Shown here in pieces: positions 22,247 through 29,789 of a stretch of DNA of 54,725 bases (its first letter is position 1; every line of letters starts with the position of its first letter). Under the pieces are notes generated by a model. The model was not told the origin of the DNA and made no database searches. It saw nothing but the letters and a program-made list of their open reading frames with translations. The position numbers and the translations under genes are program-made. Source of the stretch: JBOGGX01 sp050744245 (GTDB lineage: Bacteria; Actinomycetota; Acidimicrobiia; Acidimicrobiales; JBOGGX01); assembly GCA_050744245.1 (NCBI GenBank), contig JBOGGX010000027.1, positions 1-54,725 of the forward strand. The letters are read 5' to 3'.

Positions 22247-23022
22247 GCCGGTCGGCCGTCGCCCTCGACGACGCCGAGGACGGCGGCCAGGACCTCCCGG
22301 CAGACCGCCGGATCGCTCTCGTCCGGGTGCCACGTGCAGCCGATCGAGGTCGTGACCAGCCGGCCGGTGTTCACGACCGCGGCCGCCGCCCCCAGCACTG
22401 CGTCGAGGTCGGCGCCCCCGGCCGCGGGGAACAGCAGCCCGGGAAAGATCGACGGGTCGATGACGTCGAGGTCGATGTGCAGGAACAGCGGACCGGTCGG
22501 CAACGCTACCCGCAGCACGGCCTCGACCTCGTCGAGCGCAACTCGACGGACCTCGGTCGAGGCGATGAGCTCGGCTTCGGCCGGATCGAGGTCGCGGCCG
22601 TCGACCAGCACAACACGTTCGTCGGGCACCGGCGTCAGCCCGAGTCGCGCTCCTACGCCATCGTCGTCGCCCCGGCCGGTGATGAACGCCAACACCATCC
22701 CGCCCACGTAGCCGGAGATCGTGGTCGCCGGCGTGTTGAAGTCGCCGTGGGCGTCGATCCACACCACTCCGGGCTCGAGACCTCCCCGACGCAGCCCGGC
22801 CAGCACACCGACCGAGGCACAGCAGTCGCCTGAGAACACGGTGAGCGGCCCGTCGCCGTTGACGCGCTCGACGACCGCCGCCAATTCCTCATACAGCGGC
22901 AGGAGTGCGCGCCAGGTGGGCTCGGCGGGCACCGGCTCGTGCAGCACGAGCTCGGGTTCGACCGGCAGCGTCAGCACGTCGCGGTGCTCGTTCAGGTGGA
23001 ACGGGACGGCGATGCGGGCCAT
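22243..23022 (-). CDS. Arginase/ureohydrolase-family protein with altered metal site
   Basis: A 259-residue ureohydrolase fold. Two manganese motifs are normal in shape: VWIDAHGDFN (about residue 88) and FLHIDLDVIDPS (about 175). The first motif, usually GGDHS, reads FSGDCCASVGV, so the His metal ligand is Cys. The second residue pattern and C-terminal STEVRR and TTSIGCTWHPDESD parts are otherwise family-like. The true substrate is uncertain: the cysteine-containing subgroup is common in actinobacteria without proven arginase activity. First gene of the lut operon; -10 box TAGCGT lies six bases upstream of its ATG, so the transcript is leaderless. Confidence 0.82.
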   Translation of the reverse strand: MARIAVPFHLNEHRDVLTLPVEPELVLHEPVPAEPTWRALLPLYEELAAVVERVNGDGPLTVFSGDCCASVGVLAGLRRGGLEPGVVWIDAHGDFNTPATTISGYVGGMVLAFITGRGDDDGVGARLGLTPVPDERVVLVDGRDLDPAEAELIASTEVRRVALDEVEAVLRVALPTGPLFLHIDLDVIDPSIFPGLLFPAAGGADLDAVLGAAAAVVNTGRLVTTSIGCTWHPDESDPAVCREVLAAVLGVVEGDGRPA

Positions 23023-23028
23023 CGAGGA

Positions 23029-23051
23029 ACGCTACCGCGGCGTCGTAAGTT
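23029..23051. promoter_or_regulatory. Divergent leaderless promoters, lut operon and mtnA
   Basis: Minus strand: TAGCGT (23034 down to 23029) ends six bases before the arginase-like ATG at 23022. Plus strand: TAAGTT (23046-23051) ends six bases before the mtnA GTG at 23058. Both transcripts should begin at or next to the start codon. Confidence 0.55.
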
Positions 23052-23057
23052 GACAGG

Positions 23058-24062
23058 GTGCGAACGATCGACTGGCGCGACGGACGCGTCGTGATCATCG
23101 ACCAGACGCTGCTGCCGCACGAGCTGCGAACGCTCGAGCTCGACTCGGTCGACGAGCTCGTCGCGGCCATCGGTCGCCTCGCGGTGCGGGGCGCGCCGGC
23201 GCTCGGTGCGGCCGGCGCCCTCGGTGTCGCCCTGGCCGTCCGGCAGGCCGAGCGGGAGGAGTGGGACGAGGCCAGGCTGGCGTCGACGTTGCAGCGTCTC
23301 CGGACGGCACGGCCGACTGCGGCCAACCTGGCGTGGGGGGTCGACCGGGTCGCGGCCCGGCTCACGCAGCCGTGGGACGAGGCCGCCGTGCTCGGCGAGG
23401 CGCTCGCCGTCGTCGACGAGGACGTCGCGGCCAATCGCGCCATCGGCGAACGCGGCGCCGACCTCCTGCGCGAGCTGGTCGGCGCGGCGCCGCCCGGCAT
23501 CAGGCTCCACACGCACTGCAACGCCGGCAGCCTGGCCACCGTCGAGTGGGGGACGGCCCTCGGCGTCGTCCGGTCGCTCCATCAACGCCGCCAGCTCGGC
23601 ATGGTCTACGTCGACGAGACCCGGCCGTTGCTCCAGGGCAGCCGGCTCACCGCGTGGGAGCTCGAGGAGCTCGGCGTCGACTACCGGGTGGTGGTCGACG
23701 GCGCCGGGCCGACGGTCATCGCCCGGCGGCTGGTCGACGCGGTGGTGGTGGGCGCCGACCGGATCGCTTCCAACGGCGATGTGGTCAACAAGATCGGCAC
23801 CTACCCCTTGGCCCTGGCCGCGGCCCGGGCGGGCGTCCCGTTCGTCGTCGCCGCGCCGGAGTCGACCGTCGACGGGGCCACGGCCACGGGGGCCGATGTC
23901 GAGATCGAAGCCCGAGCCGACGACGAGGTGTTCGAGTGGTCGGGCGTGCGGGCCGCCCCGCCCGGAGCCCGGGCGCTCAACCTGGCCTTCGACGTCACGC
24001 CGTCCGACTTGGTGACCGCGATCGTCACCGAGGACCGCGTCATTCGGCAGCAGGGGGCCTGA
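23058..24062 (+). CDS. mtnA: Methylthioribose-1-phosphate isomerase
   Basis: A 334-residue isomerase of the eIF2B-like family that turns 5-methylthioribose-1-phosphate into the ribulose form. Signature blocks: LAVRGAPALGAAGALGVALA (about residue 50), LHTHCNAGSLATVEWGTALG with the catalytic cysteine (about 155), VDETRPLLQGSRLTAWEL (about 190) and VVGADRIASNGDVVNKIGTY with the catalytic aspartate (about 235). The GTG start matches the family N-terminus and the leaderless promoter. A class II aldolase follows three bases later. Confidence 0.95.
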   Translation: MRTIDWRDGRVVIIDQTLLPHELRTLELDSVDELVAAIGRLAVRGAPALGAAGALGVALAVRQAEREEWDEARLASTLQRLRTARPTAANLAWGVDRVAARLTQPWDEAAVLGEALAVVDEDVAANRAIGERGADLLRELVGAAPPGIRLHTHCNAGSLATVEWGTALGVVRSLHQRRQLGMVYVDETRPLLQGSRLTAWELEELGVDYRVVVDGAGPTVIARRLVDAVVVGADRIASNGDVVNKIGTYPLALAAARAGVPFVVAAPESTVDGATATGADVEIEARADDEVFEWSGVRAAPPGARALNLAFDVTPSDLVTAIVTEDRVIRQQGA

Positions 24063-24065
24063 CCC

Positions 24066-24698
24066 GTGGGTGACTCCGTCGCGCACGGGATGGTAGCGCT
24101 CGGCCGGCGGGTGGTGGCCGCCGGACTCGTCGTGGCGGCCGGCGGAAACCTCGCCGCCCGGCGCCCAGGCGCCGACCAGCTGCTGGTGACCCCCATGGGA
24201 TGGGCCCTCGACGAGCTCGATCCGTCCACCCTCGTTGGCGTGAGGACGGACGGGACCGTCGTCGGCGGGTGCGAGCGGCCGACGAGCGAACTGCCCCTCC
24301 ACCTGGCGGCGTTCACGGCTCGTCCCGATGCCGATGTCTGCGTGCACCTGCACCCACCCATGGCGACGCTCCTCCATGCCCTCGGGCTACCCATACGCCG
24401 GATCACGACCGACCACGCCTACTACCTCAGCCGGCTGGGGGAGGTCGCGTTCCTGCCCCCCGGCTCCGCCGAGCTGGCCGACGCCGTGGCGGCCGAACTC
24501 GCCGGCGCCGATGTCGTCCTGCTGGCCCACCATGGCTGCGTGGTCGTCGCCGACTCGTTCGATCTCGCCTTCAGTCGGGCGGCCAACCTCGAGGCCGCCG
24601 CCGTCGCCACCTACCGGGCGGTCACGCTGGGCGTGCCCGTGCAGGAGGCGTCGGGCGTCGTCTACGGCACGTCGGCCGGCTCGGCCGAGGGGCTGTAG
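24066..24698 (+). CDS. Class II aldolase/adducin-family protein (MtnB- or shunt-aldolase-like)
   Basis: A 210-residue class II aldolase-like protein. The substrate loop SSE/PTSE region reads CERPTSELPLHLAAF, the zinc histidines lie in VCVHLHPPMATLLHA and VVLLAHHGCVVVAD, and N-terminal AAGGNLAARRPG fits the phosphate-binding Gly-Asn motif. Immediately after mtnA it should act on methylthioribulose-1-phosphate or the 5-deoxy analogue: either as dehydratase (MtnB) or as the aldolase of the DHAP shunt that splits the sugar to an aldehyde and DHAP. No mtnC or mtnD is in view, which slightly favours the shunt. Its 3' end overlaps flavodoxin tail-to-tail. Confidence 0.8.
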   Translation: MGDSVAHGMVALGRRVVAAGLVVAAGGNLAARRPGADQLLVTPMGWALDELDPSTLVGVRTDGTVVGGCERPTSELPLHLAAFTARPDADVCVHLHPPMATLLHALGLPIRRITTDHAYYLSRLGEVAFLPPGSAELADAVAAELAGADVVLLAHHGCVVVADSFDLAFSRAANLEAAAVATYRAVTLGVPVQEASGVVYGTSAGSAEGL

Positions 24699-25111
24699 AT
24701 GACCGCGTCGACCAGGCTGGCGATGGCCGAGGCATCGTCGAGCCGATCTCGGCGGTAGGTGCGGCCGGCCACGACCTCGGCCCCCTTGCCCTCCACCAAC
24801 CGGGCCAGCTTCCGCAGCCCCTTGCCCGGGTTGACGGCATAGGTGAGGAAGACACCGACCTGCTTGCCGTCGAGCACGGGGAGGTGCCGGTCGAGCTGGC
24901 GGGCGCTCCCGGGCCGGTGTCCGACGACGATGAGACCGTCACACCAGGTGCCGATGAACACGGCGTCGGCCAGGGCCAGTTCCTTGAAGTCGAAGTCGCG
25001 CACCCGGTACACCCCGACCGCGTGGCCGCGAGCCCCGGCCGCGCCCCCGAGGAGCTCGGCGGCCCTTCGGGTGTTGCCCGTCCGGCTCTCGTAGAGCACC
25101 ACGACCCTCAC
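24662..25111 (-). CDS. Flavodoxin-family protein
   Basis: A 149-residue flavodoxin-like fold. The FMN phosphate loop is VVLYESRTGNTRRAAELL at the N-terminus; a second flavin loop reads IGTWCDGLIVVG and a third VFLTYAVNPGKGLRKLARL. It is a small single-domain electron carrier or NAD(P)H-dependent flavin protein. The last 37 bases overlap the end of the class II aldolase on the other strand, a convergent overlap without terminator. TACAAC lies roughly nine bases before its GTG. Confidence 0.82.
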   Translation of the reverse strand: MRVVVLYESRTGNTRRAAELLGGAAGARGHAVGVYRVRDFDFKELALADAVFIGTWCDGLIVVGHRPGSARQLDRHLPVLDGKQVGVFLTYAVNPGKGLRKLARLVEGKGAEVVAGRTYRRDRLDDASAIASLVDAVIYSPSAEPADVP

Positions 25112-25166
25112 CGGGCCGGAGTTGTAGCAGATCCCGTCGATCCCCCGGCAGAAGTCACATCAACTC

Positions 25167-25182
25167 TGCGTCAACCGACGCA
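25167..25182. repeat. Short perfect hairpin
   Basis: TGCGTC (25167-25172), AACC, GACGCA (25177-25182): six paired bases with a four-base loop between flavodoxin and the next gene. No T-run follows. Confidence 0.3.
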
Positions 25183-25194
25183 ATCGCCGAGGCC

Positions 25195-25757
25195 GTGCGA
25201 GCGGACCGTTCGGGCATGGTCGGCCACCGCATCACCGTCGCCCTCCTGTTCCTCACGATCCTCGCGCGGTCATCGAGTGGGCGCTCGAGCTCTTCGACCA
25301 AGCCGACCTTCCGCTCCCCGGCATCGACTTCGCCCATCACGAGTCGAGGCGTGACTGCAACGGCAAGCCCGGGTGGCACCTTCGCCGCGAAGCCCGATCC
25401 ACGATCGACATCTGCACCCCGCGCACCGACGAGGTCCTCGAGTTCCTCATCCTCCACGAACTGGGCCACGCGTGGGACAGCCACCACCTCGCCGGTCGCG
25501 AGCGGGCCGCCTTCCTGGATGTCCGCAGGCTGACCGACTGGTGGGGCTCTGACCCCGACCGCTGGCACCAGTACGGCGCCGAGCAGCCGGCCGAGGTCGT
25601 GGTCTGGGCGCTCATGGACCGGCCCATCCGGTCGTCGTACATCCCCGCGCCGTGCAACGAGTGCTCAAATCTCCTCGCCGGCTACCGCGCCCTGACCGGA
25701 CGGCCGCCGTTGCACGGCTACACCGACCTCTGCGGCTCGGGGTCGAGGTGGCCATGA
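25195..25757 (+). pseudogene. HELGH zinc-peptidase-like protein, frameshifted
   Basis: The frame ending at 25757 encodes about 165 residues with no start codon of its own: VIEWALELFDQADLPLPGID, STIDICTPRTDEVLEFLIL, then HELGHAWDSHHL, a typical HExxH zinc motif, and ERAAFLDVRRLTDWW, QYGAEQPAEVVVWAL. Upstream in the +1-shifted frame a GTG at 25195 opens MVGHRITVALLFLTIL. One extra base near 25265 would join the two into a protein of about 187 residues. It resembles a small actinobacterial family in which an HE[LA][GA]H motif follows a CTxx segment; enzymatic activity is unproven. The standing interpretation is a single-base deletion, real or artefactual. Confidence 0.6.
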
Positions 25758-25763
25758 CGCCGC

Positions 25764-25769
25764 TACGTT
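25764..25769 (+). promoter_or_regulatory. -10 box for the Rieske oxygenase gene
   Basis: TACGTT ends six bases before the ATG at 25776 and three before an in-frame GTG at 25773. Spacing favours transcription starting at the ATG, so 25776 is used as the start. Confidence 0.5.
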
Positions 25770-25775
25770 GGCGTG

Positions 25776-26843
25776 ATGGCCGAGGACGTGGGGCGACATC
25801 AGCCGACCGGTCGATTTTCGATCGTCAGGCTGCCCCGCCACTGGTACGTCGCCTGCCTGTCGACCGAGCTCGACACTACGCCGATCGGCCGGATCGTCCT
25901 CGGCCTGCGCCTCGCCCTGTTCCGGGGACGCGACGGGCGGGCGGTGGCCGTGCTCGACCGCTGCCCGCACCGCAACATGCCGCTCTCCCTCGGCACGGTG
26001 CGGGCCGGAGAGCTCGAGTGCCGGTATCACGGTTGGCGGTTCGACGACGACGGCTTGTGCGTCGCCGTGCCCGGATTGACCGATGACGGGGTCGACAAGC
26101 CCGCCCGCCGGGTCGAGACCTTCCCGATCCTCGAGCGCGACGGTTTCGTGTGGGTCGTCCCCACCCACGATCCGCCGGTCGGCGACGCACCGCTCGCCCT
26201 GCCCAACGTCGACGACGCCGGCTACTCGACCGTCCGCCGCAGCCTCACCGTCGATGCGACCCTTCACGCCGCCCTCGAGAACACCCTCGACGTGCCCCAC
26301 ACCGCCTACCTCCACCGCGGCCTGTTCCGGGGCGGACGGGACCCGGTGCCGATCGAGGTCACCGTCCGCCACGCCGACGACCGGGTCGAAGCCGTCTTCG
26401 TCGGCGAGCCCCGCCCAGAAGGCGCGGCGGCCCGGCTGCTGGCACCCGAGGGCGGCGAGGTCGAGCACGTCGACCGGTTCATCCTTCCGTCGATCGCCCA
26501 GGTCGAGTACCGGCTGGGCGACAACCACCTCGTGATCACGACCGCGTACACGCCGATCGGCGACTTCGAGACCGCGCTGCACGCCGCGGTCACCTTCCGA
26601 TCGCGCCTGCCGGCCGGGCTCGTCCGGGCCCTGGTGACGCCGATCGCGGGCTACATCCTGCGCCAGGACGCCTGGGTGCTGCGCCACCAGACCGCGAACA
26701 TCAGGCGCTTCGGCGGTGAGCAGTTCAGCAGCACCCGCATCGACCTCCTCGGACCGCACATCCTTCGGCTGCTGCGCCGGGCCGAGCGGGGCGAGCCCGC
26801 GGCCGAGCCGCGGCGCGAGGAGCGACTCACGATCCGGCTCTGA
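25776..26843 (+). CDS. Rieske 2Fe-2S ring-hydroxylating-type oxygenase
   Basis: About 355 residues. The N-terminal Rieske domain has CPHRNMPLSLGTV (Cys-x-His) and CRYHGWRFDDDG (Cys-x2-His), residues 65-95. The C-terminal mononuclear-iron domain shows ENTLDVPHTAYLHRGLF (the D/E-x2-H-x4-H iron ligands, about residue 170). The layout matches terminal oxygenases of the vanillate-demethylase/KshA-like group that hydroxylate or demethylate aromatic or terpenoid substrates with electrons from a separate reductase. No reductase gene lies adjacent. The substrate is unknown. Confidence 0.9.
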   Translation: MAEDVGRHQPTGRFSIVRLPRHWYVACLSTELDTTPIGRIVLGLRLALFRGRDGRAVAVLDRCPHRNMPLSLGTVRAGELECRYHGWRFDDDGLCVAVPGLTDDGVDKPARRVETFPILERDGFVWVVPTHDPPVGDAPLALPNVDDAGYSTVRRSLTVDATLHAALENTLDVPHTAYLHRGLFRGGRDPVPIEVTVRHADDRVEAVFVGEPRPEGAAARLLAPEGGEVEHVDRFILPSIAQVEYRLGDNHLVITTAYTPIGDFETALHAAVTFRSRLPAGLVRALVTPIAGYILRQDAWVLRHQTANIRRFGGEQFSSTRIDLLGPHILRLLRRAERGEPAAEPRREERLTIRL

Positions 26844-26849
26844 ACCGGT

Positions 26850-27854
26850 TCAGGCGCGGACAGCGTCGACGACCCTCAGGTAGTTGGCGCCGAGCAGCTT
26901 GGCGACCGCACCCCGACCCACGCCGCGGTCGAGCATGGCCTCGACGAGGCGGGGCAGGGCAAGCACGTCGGCCAGATCGGGTGGAGGCACGATCGTCCCG
27001 TCGAAGTCGCTGCCGATGGCCGCGCAGTCCTCGCCGCCGACCCGGACGACATGTTCGACGTGGCGGGCGACGTCGGCGGCGCGGGCCAGGCGGGCCGGGC
27101 GGGCGAGGAAGCCGCGGTGGAACATGACCCCGACCACGCCGCCCCGGTCGGCGACGGCTCGGATCTGGTCGTCGTCGACGTTGCGCCAGGACGGTTGCTG
27201 GGCCGAGGCACCGGTGTGCGACACGATCACCGGGCGGTCGGGCGGGTGGACGTCGAGCGCGTCCCAGAAGGTGCGGGGGCTGGCGTGGGCCAGATCGAGG
27301 ATGATCGACCGCTCGGCCATGGCCTCGACGACCCGCCTGCCCTCGGCCGTCAGGCCGCCCCGCCCCCCGCTCGGGGCGCTGGTCGATCCGAGCTTCGAAC
27401 GGGTCAGATGGACGAGCGTGATGCGCGACACGTCGGCGAGCTCGGGCCGGCCGAGATCGTCGGCGGTGGTGGCGTTGCCGCCCTGGAGCGCGAGAAAGCA
27501 CGCCAGCCGTCCGTCGGCCCGGGCCCGCCGGTACCCGGCCGTGTCGGACACCACCGCGGCGTCGTTGCCCGCGAGCAGCCGGCGCAGCTGGGCCAGGTTG
27601 CGTTCGAGCGCCGACCTCCGGCCGGTGACCGACCGGAACGGATTGGTCGCGATGCTCATCACCAGACCGGTCACGCCCGCGGCCCGGGCGCGGGGCAGGT
27701 CGGCGTGGCCGAAGTAGCGGTCGCCGAGTGGCGTCCGCTCGTGGGCCACGCCGATCTGGTAGCCGAACAGCCGGGTCCAGATGAAGGACTCGACGTGCAG
27801 GTCGATCAGATCGCTCTCGGCGATGAGCGCGGCGACGTCGTCGCGGACGGTCAA
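26850..27854 (-). CDS. M19 membrane-dipeptidase-like metallohydrolase
   Basis: A 334-residue amidohydrolase-fold dipeptidase. The N-terminal metal motif, often DGHND, here reads LIDLHVES. Later metal-site blocks are conserved: ACFLALQGGNATT with the ligand region, LDLAHASPRTFWDAL, VIVSHTGASA and CAAIGSDFDGTI. The family hydrolyses Xaa-Xaa dipeptides, including D-amino-acid ones; bacterial members are cytoplasmic. The TTG at 27854 is the only upstream start and fits the domain. It is divergent from the DUF72 gene. Confidence 0.87.
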   Translation of the reverse strand: MTVRDDVAALIAESDLIDLHVESFIWTRLFGYQIGVAHERTPLGDRYFGHADLPRARAAGVTGLVMSIATNPFRSVTGRRSALERNLAQLRRLLAGNDAAVVSDTAGYRRARADGRLACFLALQGGNATTADDLGRPELADVSRITLVHLTRSKLGSTSAPSGGRGGLTAEGRRVVEAMAERSIILDLAHASPRTFWDALDVHPPDRPVIVSHTGASAQQPSWRNVDDDQIRAVADRGGVVGVMFHRGFLARPARLARAADVARHVEHVVRVGGEDCAAIGSDFDGTIVPPPDLADVLALPRLVEAMLDRGVGRGAVAKLLGANYLRVVDAVRA

Positions 27855-27895
27855 TCGAACCCGATGAACCTACCCTGCCGTGCTACGCCTGAGGG

Positions 27896-28900
27896 ATGGC
27901 AGGCATCCTCGTCGGCACCGCATCGTGGACCGACAGGACACTGGTGCGGTCGGGCTGGTATCCGAAGGGCACCACCAGCGCCGAGGACCGCCTGCGGTAC
28001 TACGCCGATCACTTCCCGCTGGTCGAGGTCGACTCGACCTACTACCTCCTGCCGACCACCGAGGTCATCCACGCGTGGATCAACCGCACGCCGGACGACT
28101 TCACCTTCAACGTCAAGGCGTTCTCGCTCCTCACCCAACACCCGACCGACCCGAAGGCACTGCCCGAGGGCGCGGCGCCGGCCGGCAAACGACGCGTCTA
28201 CCTGAGCCACCTCGATCCAGCCGACATCGATGTCGTCTGGGAGAGGTTCACCACCGTGCTCAGGCCGTTGGCTCGGGCGGGCAGGCTCGGCGCCCTGCTG
28301 TTCCAGTTCCCTCCGTGGTTCACGATCAAGCGGGCCAATCGCGACTACGTCGTCGAGTGCGCCGAACGGGCCTCGCCGCTGCCCGTCTGTGTCGAGCTCC
28401 GGAACCACACGTGGTTCGAGAAGGACAACATCGACGAGACGATCGGCCTCTTCGAGCAGCACCGCATCCCGCTGGTCAGCGTCGACACCGTCCCAGGGGA
28501 CAAGGGCTCGGTCCCCCCGCTGGCGGTCGCCACCAGACGCGAGCTCGCCGTGGTGCGGTTCCACGGTCGCGGTCGGGCCAAGCCCGGACTGACGCGCCAG
28601 GCCGCCGCCGCCGACTACTCCTACCCGATGCGCGCGCTCGCGCCATGGGTCGACCGGATCGAGCAGCTGGCCGAAGAGTCCGACACGGTGCACGTCGTCT
28701 TCCGCAACGCGGTCGGTGATCACGCCGTCCGCAACGCCCGCAGGATGACGGAGCTCCTCGCCGACGCCGGGCTCCCCGTCGTCTCACCCCGGCCGGCCGA
28801 CGACGACGAGGAGGAGGACCGAGAGCAGGGCGGCGACCACCACGCCCGCCGCCAGCACGGCGGGGAGTCGGTCGTGCAGCAGCGGCTGCCCGGCACGTAG
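27896..28900 (+). CDS. DUF72 (YecE-like) TIM-barrel protein
   Basis: 334 residues, of which the first 285 form the DUF72 domain: ILVGTASWTDRTLVRSGWYP, YYADHFPLVEVDSTYYLLP, FNVKAFSLLTQHP, LGALLFQFPPWF, CVELRNHTWF and the C-terminal VHVVFRNAVGDHAVRNA. The function is unknown. The remaining 50 residues (acidic, then His/Gln-rich) lie antisense to the DUF202 gene and probably only reflect a missing nearby stop. The ATG follows TACGCC by six bases. Confidence 0.88.
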   Translation: MAGILVGTASWTDRTLVRSGWYPKGTTSAEDRLRYYADHFPLVEVDSTYYLLPTTEVIHAWINRTPDDFTFNVKAFSLLTQHPTDPKALPEGAAPAGKRRVYLSHLDPADIDVVWERFTTVLRPLARAGRLGALLFQFPPWFTIKRANRDYVVECAERASPLPVCVELRNHTWFEKDNIDETIGLFEQHRIPLVSVDTVPGDKGSVPPLAVATRRELAVVRFHGRGRAKPGLTRQAAAADYSYPMRALAPWVDRIEQLAEESDTVHVVFRNAVGDHAVRNARRMTELLADAGLPVVSPRPADDDEEEDREQGGDHHARRQHGGESVVQQRLPGT

Positions 28901-29164
28901 CGCCCGCACGTTGTGGCCCCAGCGCCGGTACGAGACCATGGCCACCAGACCGCCGAACGCGACCAGGGGGAGGCCGAGCACCTGTCCCCCGCCGGGCACG
29001 TCGAACTCGGGCAGGAAGGCGGCGACGGCCAACCCCCCGCCGATGAGGGCGAGCGAGGTGCGAATCCAGGCGAGGAACGTCCGCTCGTTGGCCAGGGTGA
29101 AGCGCGGATCGGGCTCCCGGTCGACGTCGGCCGGCGGCGGTTGCTCGGCCCCGGTCCCGGTCAT
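28784..29164 (-). CDS. DUF202 small membrane protein
   Basis: 126 residues. The diagnostic N-terminal block PRFTLANERTFLAWIRTSLAL runs into the first membrane segment (GGGLAVAAFLPEF), with segments two (LGLPLVAFGGLVAMVSY) and three (VLAAGVVVAALLSVLLLVVV) following. DUF202/YidH-like proteins are three-helix membrane proteins of unknown role. The ATG at 29164 lies nine bases after TACGCT. Its 3' end overlaps the DUF72 gene on the other strand by 117 bases. Confidence 0.85.
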   Translation of the reverse strand: MTGTGAEQPPPADVDREPDPRFTLANERTFLAWIRTSLALIGGGLAVAAFLPEFDVPGGGQVLGLPLVAFGGLVAMVSYRRWGHNVRALRAGQPLLHDRLPAVLAAGVVVAALLSVLLLVVVGRPG

Positions 29165-29259
29165 CGGGAGCCGAGCGTAGGCCGCCGGTGCGAACGCAGA
29201 TCGCATCTCCAGGCTGGGATCCACGGCGGAACCTGCGGGGTGACAGACGGCTGAGTGAG

Positions 29260-29723
29260 TTGGACGACGTCGAATCGATCGAACGCGCCATCGCCGCGCT
29301 CGAGGCGCAGCGACCATCGCTTGGCGACGACGTCGTCGACACGGCGACCGCGCCGTTGCGGGAGAAGCGGGCCACGCTCGTGGCCCGCATGACCGGTGAG
29401 CAGCGCAAGCTGGTCACCGTGGTTTCGAGGCCCGGGCCTTCTGGGTCGGGGCCTCGCCATGCTCCGAGCGTCTGGGACAGAACCGTGAAGTCGACCAGCT
29501 CGAAGGGCAGGCACGCGAGGGAGGGCTCCGGCCCGGCGACGTGTTGTTGACCTGCTGGCAGATCTTGGCCGAGGCCGGCGACCTGCGGGCGGCCGATGCC
29601 CTGGCGGCCGGGCCCGCCTACCTCGACGACTTCGCCGGCCGGATCGACGAGCCCGACCTGCGGTCCGGCTTCCTGCATGACGTCGCGGCCCACGCCGCCC
29701 TGGCCGCGGCCCGGAAGAGCTGA
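29260..29723 (+). pseudogene. Collapsed remnant of an adenylate-cyclase/ATPase/TPR regulator
   Basis: Only the two ends of a normally about 1000-residue protein remain. The front reads IERAIAALEAQRPSLGDD and MTGEQRKLVTVV, the linker and first strand found just before the cyclase domain in such proteins. The tail reads CWQILAEAGDLRAADALAAG and SGFLHDVAAHAAL, matching the end of their TPR region. Between them about 80 bases are inverted: the minus strand of 29435-29510 reads FELVDFTVLSQTLGA, the next cyclase segment. The change looks like a large deletion plus local inversion. Frames are not continuous. Confidence 0.65.
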
Positions 29724-29769
29724 ACTCGACGCACCCAGCACCGGTATGCGGTGCCCAGTGCGTCGAGTT
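29723..29769. repeat. 47-base two-tier hairpin element, copy 2
   Basis: Perfect 12-base outer arms AACTCGACGCAC (29723-29734) and GTGCGTCGAGTT (29758-29769). An internal CCA/CCA loop leads to a second perfect arm GCACCG/CGGTGC around GTATG. Total length and outer arm match the element at 10386-10432, while the inner stem differs. It ends seven bases before the -10 box of the acyl-CoA ligase gene. Confidence 0.7.
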
Positions 29770-29776
29770 TGCGTGG

Positions 29777-29782
29777 TAGTGA
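29777..29782 (+). promoter_or_regulatory. -10 box for the acyl-CoA ligase gene
   Basis: TAGTGA is followed by seven bases and the GTG at 29790. The hairpin element occupies the place of the -35 region, so a protein binding it could control this promoter. Confidence 0.4.
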
Positions 29783-29789
29783 TGCGTTC

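Noticed and set aside
22539..22552. GCGCAACTCGACGG inside the arginase-like gene as a third copy of the 47-base hairpin element.
   Set aside because: Only the first ten bases match, no complementary arm lies 30-40 bases away, and it is in coding sequence.
28784..28900. The acidic/His-rich C-terminal tail of the DUF72 protein as a special domain.
   Set aside because: It is exactly antisense to the well-supported DUF202 helices and begins after the natural end of DUF72; most likely read-through of a missing stop.
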